Assembly (NCBI GenBank): GCA_022842725.1
Contig: JALHOZ010000015.1
Coordinates: 39,863-103,862, forward strand
Reading direction: 5' to 3'
DNA from: Saprospiraceae bacterium
GTDB taxonomy: Bacteria; Bacteroidota; Bacteroidia; Chitinophagales; Saprospiraceae
Length of the DNA: 64,000 bases
Shown: in pieces, positions 36,366-45,018 of the stretch
How positions within the stretch are numbered: the stretch's first letter is position 1
Layout of the letters: the number at the start of each line of letters is the position of its first letter
Made by a program: the position numbers and the translations under genes
Notes under the pieces: generated by a model
Database searches by the model: none
Told to the model about the DNA's origin: nothing
What the model saw: only the letters and a program-made list of their open reading frames with translations

Positions 36366-37289
36366 TTAGGATAATTTAATATTTTTAGAATAATAGATTG
36401 TATCATTATTGTCAATAATAACAGCTTCTACGCCATGAATCTGATTGATCATATGCAAGCCGGCTTCTACACCCATGATAACCACCGGAGTGGTCAGTGC
36501 GTCACACAATTCGGCAAAAGGTGCAATGATGGTCACGGATTTTAATCCTTCGGCAGGTAATCCGGTCTTAGGATTGATGGTGTGAGAATATCTTTTTCCG
36601 TCGATGATGACATATTTTTCGTAATCGCCACTGGTAGCGACAGAACCATCCCGGATTTCGAATCTGCCGATGATCTGCTCTTTTATATCGGGATTTGCCA
36701 CACCGATCGTCCAGGGTTTTCCGTTTGCCTGTCTGCCCCAGGCAGTAAGATCACCGGACGCATTGACCACACCATTGGTTATGCCGGATTGGACCATAAC
36801 TTTTTTGGCCATATCTGCAGCATAACCTTTTCCAATTCCACCAAAACCAATGCGCATACCTTTATTTTTCAGGAATACGGTTTTTCTTTTTTCATCAATG
36901 ATAATATTTCTGAAATTCACCAGTCGGATGGATTCTTTTGCCGATTCCGGATGCGGAAGTGAAGTCATTTGGGTATTAAAATTCCAAAGATTTTTATCAA
37001 TACTGCCATACGTTATATCAAAGGCTCCCAAGGTAAGTTGTGAAATTTTTTTACTTCGCAACATCAGGTGCATCATTTCTTCCGGTACTTCCACAGGCGA
37101 TATACCTGCCATATCATTTACCAAAGAAGTAAAACTTTTTTCCTGATAAGTTGAAAGTAATGTTTCAATTCTGCGAACTTCCTCAATACCTTTTTCAACC
37201 GCTTGTCGACAAAGTGGCAGATCGGGATGACATGCGGTAAACTCAAACCGGTTGCCCATAAGTTTGATCGTTTCTGTGTATGATTGCAT
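36366..37289 (-). CDS. apbE: ApbE-family FAD:protein FMN transferase, no signal peptide
   Basis: The 307-residue protein covers the whole ApbE domain: early MGNRFEFTA, then FDITYGSIDKNLW, GFGGIGKGYAADMAKK, NASGDLTAWG, DGSVATSGDYEKY, YSHTINPKTGLPAEG and the metal-binding CDALTTPVVIMG near the end. It transfers FMN from FAD to a Thr/Ser of a target protein. It starts MQSYTETIKLMG and an in-frame stop lies nine codons upstream, so there is no export signal; most ApbE proteins are periplasmic. It precedes DUF4266 by 2 bp. The lack of a signal peptide argues for cytoplasmic action. Confidence 0.92.
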   Translation of the reverse strand: MQSYTETIKLMGNRFEFTACHPDLPLCRQAVEKGIEEVRRIETLLSTYQEKSFTSLVNDMAGISPVEVPEEMMHLMLRSKKISQLTLGAFDITYGSIDKNLWNFNTQMTSLPHPESAKESIRLVNFRNIIIDEKRKTVFLKNKGMRIGFGGIGKGYAADMAKKVMVQSGITNGVVNASGDLTAWGRQANGKPWTIGVANPDIKEQIIGRFEIRDGSVATSGDYEKYVIIDGKRYSHTINPKTGLPAEGLKSVTIIAPFAELCDALTTPVVIMGVEAGLHMINQIHGVEAVIIDNNDTIYYSKNIKLS

Positions 37290-37326
37290 ATAGATGGAAC
37301 GGTAGATATATTGTTTAAGTATAAAA

Positions 37327-37359
37327 TTTCCGGATTACGTCTTGATTGTAATCCGGAAA
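37327..37359 (-). terminator. 12-bp hairpin terminator after the metal-efflux operon
   Basis: TTTCCGGATTAC (37327-37338) and GTAATCCGGAAA (37348-37359) are exact complements around a 9-nt loop. Reading the minus strand, TTTTATA follows. It lies 28 bp after the stop of the small membrane protein gene and separates the RND/VIT operon from apbE. Confidence 0.75.
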
Positions 37360-37387
37360 ATATATATAGAAAAGCAAAATATAATGT

Positions 37388-37870
37388 TTAATCATCATGG
37401 TCATCTCCACCTCCGTTGGGAAGTGAAAAATCTGATCTGATTTCTGTATGTCTGATTTCTCCACCTGACGTGCCGGTCATTTTACCAAAATATAGTCCTG
37501 CCAGACCAAGCGCCAAAACAACGATGGCAATATAATTTGCAAACGATTTTTGTTTTTGAAAAGCCCAAAAACCTATCAGAGATACAAAACCCAAAAGGTA
37601 GTTGATGATTGCTAAAGTTTCTGCTTTTTCTTCGTGGGCTTCAATGAGAGCATCTGTCACTGCCGGCAATTTTTCGGCTATTTCTTCGGCTCCTTCACCG
37701 GTATACATAGCCGGAAAGGTCATCAGAGCACCGAGAACAAAAACCCCAAAAGCGGTTTTGATAACAGGCTCTGACTTGATAATCAGGCCTACAAGTAGAA
37801 TCAAAATACCTAAAAAAGGTACAATAATCGGAAAATGATTAACAACTAAATGCAAATGTGCGTCGTTCAT
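37388..37870 (-). CDS. DUF2231-like four-helix membrane protein
   Basis: The 160-residue protein has four hydrophobic helices at about 10-30, 37-57, 86-104 and 110-130. The N-terminus MNDAHLHLVVNHFPI has three histidines, and FGKMTGTSGGEIRHTEI closes the last helix. The layout resembles DUF2231-type membrane proteins in which conserved His residues may bind haem. The tail is acidic (GGGDDHDD). It is the last gene of the RND-efflux/VIT operon, 48 bp after the VIT gene and before a strong terminator, which suggests a role in metal or redox balance. No activity is established. Confidence 0.65.
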   Translation of the reverse strand: MNDAHLHLVVNHFPIIVPFLGILILLVGLIIKSEPVIKTAFGVFVLGALMTFPAMYTGEGAEEIAEKLPAVTDALIEAHEEKAETLAIINYLLGFVSLIGFWAFQKQKSFANYIAIVVLALGLAGLYFGKMTGTSGGEIRHTEIRSDFSLPNGGGDDHDD

Positions 37871-37918
37871 AATAATTGGATTTATAAATAATGAATTAAA
37901 AATATTGAATTAAATTTT

Positions 37919-39025
37919 TTAGCCGGCTACCTGAACACCGATTAAACTTCCAATACCATAAGTAATGGCAGCGGCAGCCAAACCAAAAAAAACTTGTCTC
38001 ATACCCGAATACAGGATACTTTTACCTGTAAATAAAGTTATGGCAGAACCTATGATAAATAATCCTGCGGCACTGACTACGGTACTGATGATCACGGCAT
38101 TAAACCCTGATGTAAAAATAAAAGGTATCACAGGAATGATTGCACCAATGGCAAAAAGCAAAAAAGAAGTCACAGCAGCTTCCATAGCAGAGCCCTGAAG
38201 TTCTTCGTTATTGATTCCAAGTTCTTCCCTGACCAATAACATATGTGCTTTGTCTTTGTCGCGGATGATTTCAGCTGCCATATCTTTTGCTTGTGATTGT
38301 GGAATGCCTTTTGACATATAAATCAATGCGATCTCTTTTTCTTCGCCTTCAGGATTGAGTTCCAGTTCTTCCATTTCAAGATTCATTTGATTTTCATACA
38401 ATTCCTGAGAACTTTTTACCGAAATCCATTCTCCCAAAGCCATGGACAATGCTCCGGCTAATAAACCTGCCATACCTGCCAGTAATACTTCTTCATTACC
38501 ACTGGTAGCTCCGGCAATGCCCATGATCAGACTAAAATTGGAAACCAAACCATCATTTCCACCCAGAACTGCTGCCCGTAAGGCGTTTCCTCCGACAGAG
38601 CGGTGTCTTTTTTCGAACCTGACCAGATTTGAACCCGATACCTTTGTTTGATTTTCCAACAAGTTTTTCAGGATGGTGACATGGGCTGTGTCTGAAACTG
38701 AAGAAGATTCCGGTTTAAGTTTTTTCCGGGCTGTCAGTACGGTTTTCGACAGACTTTTTTCCGTATCCATCAAAACACCCAGAATGTAATCATAACCCAT
38801 GACCTTACCAATCCAACCGAGTATTTTAACTCTTCCTGAGGGTGGAGGAAAAGGTTCTGCCTGAATATTATATTTATTCATAAATGCCAAAGCATGACTT
38901 TTTTCGATCTCACTCATCTGCAAAAATATTTCTGCAACATCCGGATCCTTTTCATGATCTGCTAATAATTTATATAGATGGTAAGCATCGATTTCCGTTT
39001 GGACACTTTTATTGATTTTGTTCAT
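37919..39025 (-). CDS. Ferritin-like/VIT1 fusion iron exporter (MbfA-type)
   Basis: The 368-residue protein has an N-terminal ferritin-like domain (about 1-140) with likely metal ligands in TEIDAYHLYKLLA and SEIEKSHALAFM, joined to a VIT1/CCC1 membrane domain (about 150-368: RAAVLGGNDGLVSNFSLIMG, then ALGEWISVKSSQELYE). This is the architecture of erythrin-VIT1/MbfA proteins, which export Fe2+ or Mn2+, with the ferritin-like domain acting as a sensor or loading site. It has no signal peptide, as expected for an inner-membrane protein. It lies 28 bp after the RND adaptor gene, an unusual operon partner. Confidence 0.88.
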   Translation of the reverse strand: MNKINKSVQTEIDAYHLYKLLADHEKDPDVAEIFLQMSEIEKSHALAFMNKYNIQAEPFPPPSGRVKILGWIGKVMGYDYILGVLMDTEKSLSKTVLTARKKLKPESSSVSDTAHVTILKNLLENQTKVSGSNLVRFEKRHRSVGGNALRAAVLGGNDGLVSNFSLIMGIAGATSGNEEVLLAGMAGLLAGALSMALGEWISVKSSQELYENQMNLEMEELELNPEGEEKEIALIYMSKGIPQSQAKDMAAEIIRDKDKAHMLLVREELGINNEELQGSAMEAAVTSFLLFAIGAIIPVIPFIFTSGFNAVIISTVVSAAGLFIIGSAITLFTGKSILYSGMRQVFFGLAAAAITYGIGSLIGVQVAG

Positions 39026-39053
39026 AACTTTTTATTTTAAAGAATTAAAATTT

Positions 39054-40205
39054 CTATTCCTCTACATTTTTCATTTTCATCAATAAGGTATAAGCACCTT
39101 TTATGACTACTTTTTGATCTTTTATGTCTTGTTCATTTAAGATCTGAATATGTTTATTTTCTTTTTGCCCTGTTGAAACTTTTACCATTTCGTAAGTTTG
39201 GGTTTCTTTTTCAACAAAAACATATTCTTTGCCTTCAAAAAGTATGATGGCATCTTCCGGTACCGTCCAACTTTCCAAACTTTGTGCTTCTATATCAACA
39301 TTCAGATACAACCCGGGAAAAAGTTGTTCTGAAGCATTGTCCGGTGAGCAGATGATGTTGGCAAAACCTTCATCTCCAATGTTACGAACGATGTAATCGA
39401 TTTTTCCGGTTATTTTTTTGTCCGGCTCTGCATTGGAATAAGCAAAAACCTTTTGACCCTTTTTCAGGAAAGGTAAATCTTTTTCGAATGCCTTTAAAAC
39501 CAGTTTTGAGCCGTTAAATCCCATAATGGTAATGATATTTTCCCCTGCTTCAACATATTTTCCGAGATTGACGGCAACCTCTGTGATCGTACCTGTAGCC
39601 GGTGCAGTGATGACAATCTGAGAAGTAATATTTTCAGCATGTAACGTGGCCGGGTTGATATGGATAAGTCTGAGTTTTGCAGCCAAAGATGTGACAAGGA
39701 TCTGACTTTGTTTGACTTTTTCTTCTGCTTGTTGCAAAACCTTATCACTTGAAGCCTGATTTTTGGATAGTTCTGTCTGGCGTTCCAAATCCAGTTTGGC
39801 ATAAGCCAAAACATTTTTTGCCGAAAGATAGTCCTGTTGCAATTGGATAAATTCTTTTTCTTCCAACCGAACCAAAACTTCTCCTTTTTTGACAGTCATT
39901 CCGGGGATCCATTTGATTTGTCTGACAAATCCGGCCATCGGACTACTGACAGAAATGGTGTTTTCCGGCATCACTTCCACTTTTCCGTTAAGGGTGATGA
40001 TGTGTCCGATTTTCATCTTTTTGGGTGCTGCAACCATAAGATTTGCATTGTTATACTGTGCTTCTGTAAATACAACCCGATTGGGCAACTCTGTAGGGGT
40101 TGTTTTTTCTTCAGGTGTATTGATCTCATTGTTTTTGCAGCTCTGAAGCCATAAGAAGCATGCAAGGAGAGCGATGGTTATGGATTTTTTATGTTGTAAC
40201 CTCAT
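39054..40205 (-). CDS. CusB/CzcB-type RND efflux periplasmic adaptor lipoprotein
   Basis: The 383-residue protein has a lipoprotein signal (lipobox LQSC, C23) and the typical adaptor order: a beta-barrel start, biotinyl-lipoyl hybrid motif (SPMAGFVRQIKWIPGMTVKK), a coiled-coil hairpin (about 130-185: QQDYLSAKNVLAYAKLDLER), the second half of the lipoyl domain (APATGTITEVAVNLGKYVEA), and barrel and membrane-proximal domains. It bridges the CzcA-type pump and the TolC-type channel. Metal specificity is not visible, since there is no methionine-rich N-terminus like that of E. coli CusB. The outer-channel gene ends 21 bp upstream. Confidence 0.92.
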   Translation of the reverse strand: MRLQHKKSITIALLACFLWLQSCKNNEINTPEEKTTPTELPNRVVFTEAQYNNANLMVAAPKKMKIGHIITLNGKVEVMPENTISVSSPMAGFVRQIKWIPGMTVKKGEVLVRLEEKEFIQLQQDYLSAKNVLAYAKLDLERQTELSKNQASSDKVLQQAEEKVKQSQILVTSLAAKLRLIHINPATLHAENITSQIVITAPATGTITEVAVNLGKYVEAGENIITIMGFNGSKLVLKAFEKDLPFLKKGQKVFAYSNAEPDKKITGKIDYIVRNIGDEGFANIICSPDNASEQLFPGLYLNVDIEAQSLESWTVPEDAIILFEGKEYVFVEKETQTYEMVKVSTGQKENKHIQILNEQDIKDQKVVIKGAYTLLMKMKNVEE

Positions 40206-40226
40206 GTCAGGTAATGTTTTTGATGA

Positions 40227-41453
40227 TTAATGATTGGTAAGATAGTATAAGTCGATGATGATTAAATTGAGATTGCGTTTCAATTCGAGATATTCACTTT
40301 CAATTTGAATAGCTTGTTGGGTAAGCATGACATATTCCAGGTAATTTATTTGTCCGTTGGAAAACTGGGTATCTGAAACAGATCGTATCGTTTTTGCATT
40401 GGGCAGGGCCTTTTGTTCGTATGATCTGACCTGTTGTAAGGTTTCATTGTACAACACATATTGCTGTTGAATTTTGGTTAATAATTCCCCTTTTTTAGCA
40501 TTGTACTCATGGGTTTTGATGTCTTCCATTATTTTTGCCGATTGAATGGAAGATCGTATGCCTTTTGTAAACAACGGCAAACCAAAACCAACCTGAACAA
40601 TACTGAATCTGTCACCGCTTCCGTACACCTGATTATCAGCTCCTGTTCCTCTGATGCTGACATTTCTGTATCCAAACATAATTTCCGGCAGCAAAGCCGT
40701 CTTTTCGACTTGGGTCAATGATTTTGCCAATAACAACTCTTGTTCTGTCACCAATACAGCAGGATGATTGTCAACTGATGTAGAATCATAAAAGATATTG
40801 TACGTTGGCTCATTCGAAGTAACCTCAGGAACATAATTCCCTCCGTCATTAAGCAACCAATTCAAATGAATGGTAACATAATCTTTCATTTTTGACAACA
40901 TGGCCAATTGATTCGAAAGGTTTAGTTTTTGTTGCTCTGCGGTGGTTTTTTCAAGTATATCGGATTCTCCTTTTTCCAATCTGATGTTGGTTTTTTGAAG
41001 AAAACCGCTATACAAACTGTCCTGATACCTCAAAAGATTTTCTTTTTGATTTAAAAAACGGTATTCCAAAAACGACTCTTCCAATTGCCGCCTGAGCCCG
41101 GCTTCAGTCAATTTTACATAGGCTTCACCGGATTTGACTTCATACCTGTTGGCTTCTGCACGTTTTTTGTACACTTTTGGAAGAAAAAATGATTGGGACA
41201 CACCAAAACCGGTATCAAAAAATGTACTGTTAAACTGACCCAATTCGGCATTAATTTGTGTTGGCTCAAATCGGTATGCTGTATTTACCAAAGCCTGTCG
41301 GTATTGGACCAGCTTTGTTTCTGTCCGAAGTTTTGCGTTATTATTCAAGGCAATTTCTATAGCCTGAGTCAGATTTATAGAGCTCTGAGCTGATAAAAAT
41401 CCCTGACATAAACAAAATGCTGCGAGAGTGATATAATTTATAAATGGTCTCAT
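40227..41453 (-). CDS. TolC-family outer-membrane efflux channel (CusC/CzcC type)
   Basis: I start at ATG 41453, which gives a clean signal peptide (MRPFINYITLAAFCLCQGFLSAQ) and lies 4 bp after the pump gene's stop. A longer frame to 41507 would overlap that gene and lacks a signal. The 408-residue protein has two outer-membrane efflux repeats with long helices (about 30-200 and 215-400), for example INLTQAIEIALNNNAKLR and the late LEYVMLTQQAIQIESEYLEL. It forms the exit duct of the tripartite heavy-metal pump. Confidence 0.92.
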   Translation of the reverse strand: MRPFINYITLAAFCLCQGFLSAQSSINLTQAIEIALNNNAKLRTETKLVQYRQALVNTAYRFEPTQINAELGQFNSTFFDTGFGVSQSFFLPKVYKKRAEANRYEVKSGEAYVKLTEAGLRRQLEESFLEYRFLNQKENLLRYQDSLYSGFLQKTNIRLEKGESDILEKTTAEQQKLNLSNQLAMLSKMKDYVTIHLNWLLNDGGNYVPEVTSNEPTYNIFYDSTSVDNHPAVLVTEQELLLAKSLTQVEKTALLPEIMFGYRNVSIRGTGADNQVYGSGDRFSIVQVGFGLPLFTKGIRSSIQSAKIMEDIKTHEYNAKKGELLTKIQQQYVLYNETLQQVRSYEQKALPNAKTIRSVSDTQFSNGQINYLEYVMLTQQAIQIESEYLELKRNLNLIIIDLYYLTNH

Positions 41454-41457
41454 TTTT

Positions 41458-44400
41458 TTAATGTTGTTTTTGGTGGTAAGGAAGTTCTGTAAGATCTTCT
41501 TTTTCAATATGTTTCTTTTCGAAAAGGATATACAATATTGGAAGAACGATAAGGGTCAGAAAAGTCGCAACCAAAAGTCCGCCGATCACCACGGTTGCCA
41601 GAGGGCGCTGCACTTCTGCTCCTGCACCGTTGCTGATAGCCATGGGCAAAAACCCTAAAGAAGCTACAAATGCAGTCATCAAAACCGGTCTGAGTCTTAC
41701 TTTCGTTCCCATGAGGACAATTCTTCTTAAATCTTTCCATCCTTCTGCCCTGAGCCTGTTGAATTCCGCAATCAATACGATTCCGTTCAAAACAGCTACC
41801 CCGAATAAGGCAATAAAGCCCACACCGGCACTGATACTAAATGGCATGCCTCTGAACGCAAGAAAAAAGATACCTCCAATGGCTGAAAGAGGAATGGCAG
41901 AATAAATCAATAAACCTTGCCTGATCGATTGAAAAGCAAAATATAAGAGGATAAATATCAATATCAAGGAAACCGGAACCGCAATGAGCAGTCTGTTTTT
42001 TGCCTGATTGAGATTTTCAAACGCTCCACCGTAGGTGATATAGTATCCTGCCGGAAATCCTATCTCTTGGGTTACCTTATCCTGCAATTCATGTACGATA
42101 CTTTGTACATCGCGTCCGCGTACATTAAAACCAACCACTATCCTTCGTTTGGCATCTTCCCGCTGTACCTGATTAGGTCCGTCCATAATAGCCACTTCAG
42201 CCAGTTTTGAAAGAGGAACTTGTTGTCCGTTGGAAGTAGGTATCAACAACTGTTGGGCATCTTCCAGACTTTGTCTTGATTCTGCTTTCAGCCTGACAAC
42301 AAGATCAAATCTTTTTTCACCTTCAAACACCAATCCTGTACTTTGACCGGCAAAAGCCATATTAACCGCTTTATTGACATCGGCAATGTTTACATTATAC
42401 CGGGCGATAGCATTTCTGTCGTATTTGATGATGACCTGTGGTACGCCGGTGACAGCTTCGACATAGAGGTTTTGAGCTCCTTCGACGGTGTTAACCAATT
42501 CACCTATCTTATGGGCGTAAAAAGCAAGGGTATCCAGATTTTCACCAAACAATTTACACACCACGTCCTGGCGGGCTCCGGTCATAAGTTCATTAAACCG
42601 CATTTGAACAGGATATTGAAAACCGGCAGTAATCCCGGGAACATCTTCCAGTTCCTTGCTCATTTTGGCAGCCATTTCGTCAAAAGTTTTGGCGTTTTTC
42701 CATTCTTTTTTAGGTTTCATAATGACCATCATGTCGCTGGCTTCCATAGGCATCGGATCTGTAGGAACTTCACCACTTCCGATTTTTGTAACTACTTTTT
42801 CAACCTCCGGAAATCGCGTCAGGAGAATGTGCGCCGCCTTTTGGGTAAATTCAACCGTGGTATTGAGATTACTTCCTGTCAATACTCTGGTGTCGACCGC
42901 ATAATCGCCTTCTTCAAGAGCAGGAATAAACTCACCACCCATTCGCGATAAAACAAATACCGCGATCACAAACATCATCATCACACCACCTATGGTTATT
43001 TTTGGTATTTTCAGAAAAAATTCAAGTGACCTTTGAAAAATGATTTCCAATCTGATCATCACCCGGTCCGAAAGATTGGGCGTGTGATTGATTTTTTTGC
43101 TAAGTACCAAAGTACTCATCATGGGTATATATGTCAGGGACAAAATAAAAGCTCCTAAGAGAGCAAAGGCAACAGTCTGAGCCATAGGCATAAACATTTT
43201 ACCTTCTATTCCTTCTAAGGTGAATATCGGCAGGTAGACGATAAGGATGATGATTTGACCGAAAACGGCACTATTCATCATTTTTCCTGCTGAATATTTA
43301 ACTTCAGTATCCATCTGATGTCCGGTCAACCTGCTGACAGCCTGGTAGTTTTTGCTATGTCTTAATTGGTGCATTACAGCTTCCACGATGATGACGGCTC
43401 CATCGACAATCAACCCAAAATCTAAAGCTCCGAGACTCATGAGGTTGCCACTGACTCCAAACATATTCATCATGATCACAGCAAAAAGCATCGCCAATGG
43501 AATGACCGAGGCTACCAACAGTCCGGCCCTCAGATTTCCCAGGAAAATGACCAAAACAAATATAACAATCAATGCGCCTTCCATAAGATTGGTCGTCACG
43601 GTACTGATGGCGTTGTTGACCATTTTTGTCCGGTCGAGGAAAGGTTCTATTTCCACACCTTCCGGCAATGTTTTTTTAATCTGTTCTATCCTTTCTTTGA
43701 CATTATTGATAACTTCAGAGCTGTTGGCACCTTTGAGCATCATGACGACACCACCGGCTACTTCTCCCTGATCATTGTAAGTGACAGCACCATAACGCGT
43801 AGCGTTTCCTTCAGTTACTTCTGCTACATCCCGAATCAAAAGAGGGGTACCGGACACAGATTTTAAAGGAATTTTTCCGATTTCGTCTTTTGATCCTATC
43901 AGACCTTCCGTTCTGACATAAAGTGCCGTTGCATTTTTTTCAATATATCCTCCGCCGGTGTTTTGATTGTTGGCCTCAAGAGCATTAAATACATCGTAAA
44001 TTGTCACATCCGATGCATAAAGTTTGTCGGGATCCACCACAACCTGATACTGTTTGAGTTTTCCACCGAAAGAGGATACTTCAGCTATCCCTTTTACACC
44101 CAAAAGTTGTCGCCTGACTACCCAATCCTGGATGGTTCTTAATGAGGTAGCATCGTATTTTGATTCATAACCGGTTTTGGCTTTGACCACATATTGATAA
44201 ATCTCACCCAATCCTGTTGCTACAGGTCCCAATTCAGGTGTTCCGATATCAGGCGGAATCTCTGTTTGTACCTTCTGCAGTCGTTCAGATACCTGCTGGC
44301 GCGCCCAGTAAACATCAATATTGTCGTCAAAGACCATAGTGACCAGAGACAGACCAAATCTTGAAAAGCTTCTGATTTCCTTCAATCCGGAAATATTGCT

Positions 44401-44619
44401 GTTGGCTTGTTCGATTGGAAATGTCACCAATCGTTCGATGTCGGTAGCTCCGTAAGCCGGTGCCTGCGTGATCACAAGTACCTGATTGTTGGTGATATCC
44501 GGCACTGCGTCAATAGGAAGTTTGGTGACCTGATAAGCACCTATGGCGATCAGTGCAGTGGTAAACAAACCGATAATGAGTTTCTGACGAATCGAAAACT
44601 CTATAATTTTATTAAGCAT
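41458..44619 (-). CDS. CusA/CzcA-family heavy-metal RND efflux pump
   Basis: The 1053-residue protein has full family length and two halves of six helices with two large periplasmic loops. The proton-relay motif is DFGLIVDGAVIIVEA near residues 396-412, with both Asp and the Glu of the CzcA D-D-E triad present; the usual VEN is VEA here. Other blocks are LPIDAVPDITNNQVLV and MGGEFIPALEEGDYAV. It exports divalent or monovalent metal ions, but the choice among Co/Zn/Cd and Cu/Ag cannot be made safely from motifs. It is the first gene of the operon that continues through 37388. Confidence 0.95.
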   Translation of the reverse strand: MLNKIIEFSIRQKLIIGLFTTALIAIGAYQVTKLPIDAVPDITNNQVLVITQAPAYGATDIERLVTFPIEQANSNISGLKEIRSFSRFGLSLVTMVFDDNIDVYWARQQVSERLQKVQTEIPPDIGTPELGPVATGLGEIYQYVVKAKTGYESKYDATSLRTIQDWVVRRQLLGVKGIAEVSSFGGKLKQYQVVVDPDKLYASDVTIYDVFNALEANNQNTGGGYIEKNATALYVRTEGLIGSKDEIGKIPLKSVSGTPLLIRDVAEVTEGNATRYGAVTYNDQGEVAGGVVMMLKGANSSEVINNVKERIEQIKKTLPEGVEIEPFLDRTKMVNNAISTVTTNLMEGALIVIFVLVIFLGNLRAGLLVASVIPLAMLFAVIMMNMFGVSGNLMSLGALDFGLIVDGAVIIVEAVMHQLRHSKNYQAVSRLTGHQMDTEVKYSAGKMMNSAVFGQIIILIVYLPIFTLEGIEGKMFMPMAQTVAFALLGAFILSLTYIPMMSTLVLSKKINHTPNLSDRVMIRLEIIFQRSLEFFLKIPKITIGGVMMMFVIAVFVLSRMGGEFIPALEEGDYAVDTRVLTGSNLNTTVEFTQKAAHILLTRFPEVEKVVTKIGSGEVPTDPMPMEASDMMVIMKPKKEWKNAKTFDEMAAKMSKELEDVPGITAGFQYPVQMRFNELMTGARQDVVCKLFGENLDTLAFYAHKIGELVNTVEGAQNLYVEAVTGVPQVIIKYDRNAIARYNVNIADVNKAVNMAFAGQSTGLVFEGEKRFDLVVRLKAESRQSLEDAQQLLIPTSNGQQVPLSKLAEVAIMDGPNQVQREDAKRRIVVGFNVRGRDVQSIVHELQDKVTQEIGFPAGYYITYGGAFENLNQAKNRLLIAVPVSLILIFILLYFAFQSIRQGLLIYSAIPLSAIGGIFFLAFRGMPFSISAGVGFIALFGVAVLNGIVLIAEFNRLRAEGWKDLRRIVLMGTKVRLRPVLMTAFVASLGFLPMAISNGAGAEVQRPLATVVIGGLLVATFLTLIVLPILYILFEKKHIEKEDLTELPYHQKQH

Positions 44620-45018
44620 TAACCTTGATTTAAATAATATAAATAGTTTGAACTTTGTCCATTTCAGGCTATCAACCTTCTCATTGATTCAAACATGATG
44701 AGTAAATTTTTTGCCTGAATGAAGGGTCAAAATAAATTCAGGATTTTCCCACTGTTTGAGAGGTACAACCTAAAAGGTTTGAGTGCACAATGAAACAGGA
44801 AAAGTACTTTATCATCAGCCCGCAGGAACAGGTTTTCAAAAAAGACTTGGTTTGTTTTACCCGATCAATACAAAAAATCAGGAACAAAACTAATTGCCGG
44901 GTCAAAACCCCGACCTTTGTTTTTATTTCAGAAAACCAATGCAAAATGTGGTTTCAATATTGTTTCAGAAAGAAACCAATTTTTTTTGAAGAGATGATGA
45001 TGTGTACAGACCATATCG
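44620..45018. other. 399-bp intergenic region upstream of the RND operon
   Basis: Short frames exist on both strands, but none has good codon use, a signal peptide or a recognisable domain, and I do not call them genes. The region holds the inverted repeat AACCT-AAA-AGGTT (44767-44779), about 150 bp before the pump gene, which could be a metal-regulator operator. No clear TAnnTTTG promoter was found on the minus strand. Confidence 0.5.
44767..44779. promoter_or_regulatory. Inverted repeat AACCT-AAA-AGGTT, possible operator
   Basis: This is a perfect 5-bp inverted repeat with a 3-bp spacer, 148 bp upstream of the pump start codon in a gene-free region. Metal-responsive regulators often use short dyads, but this sequence is short enough to arise by chance. 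Confidence 0.25.

Noticed and set aside
36366..37289. ApbE as proof that an Nqr/Rnf complex is encoded nearby
   Set aside because: No NqrC/RnfG-type FMN-binding protein or other Nqr/Rnf subunit is encoded in the window.
37290..37326. Promoter for apbE in the gap after the terminator
   Set aside because: No TAnnTTTG-like element is visible on the minus strand, so the promoter is unidentified rather than called.
41454..41507. N-terminal extension of the TolC-type channel gene
   Set aside because: It overlaps the pump gene by 50 bp and places a lysine-rich stretch before the signal peptide; ATG 41453 gives a standard signal.
42343..42951. 202-codon open frame on the plus strand inside the RND pump gene
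   Set aside because: It lies antisense to highly conserved CzcA coding sequence and shows no domain or signal peptide of its own. Long antisense frames are expected in this gene's codon pattern. The same applies to the frame at 43352-43771.
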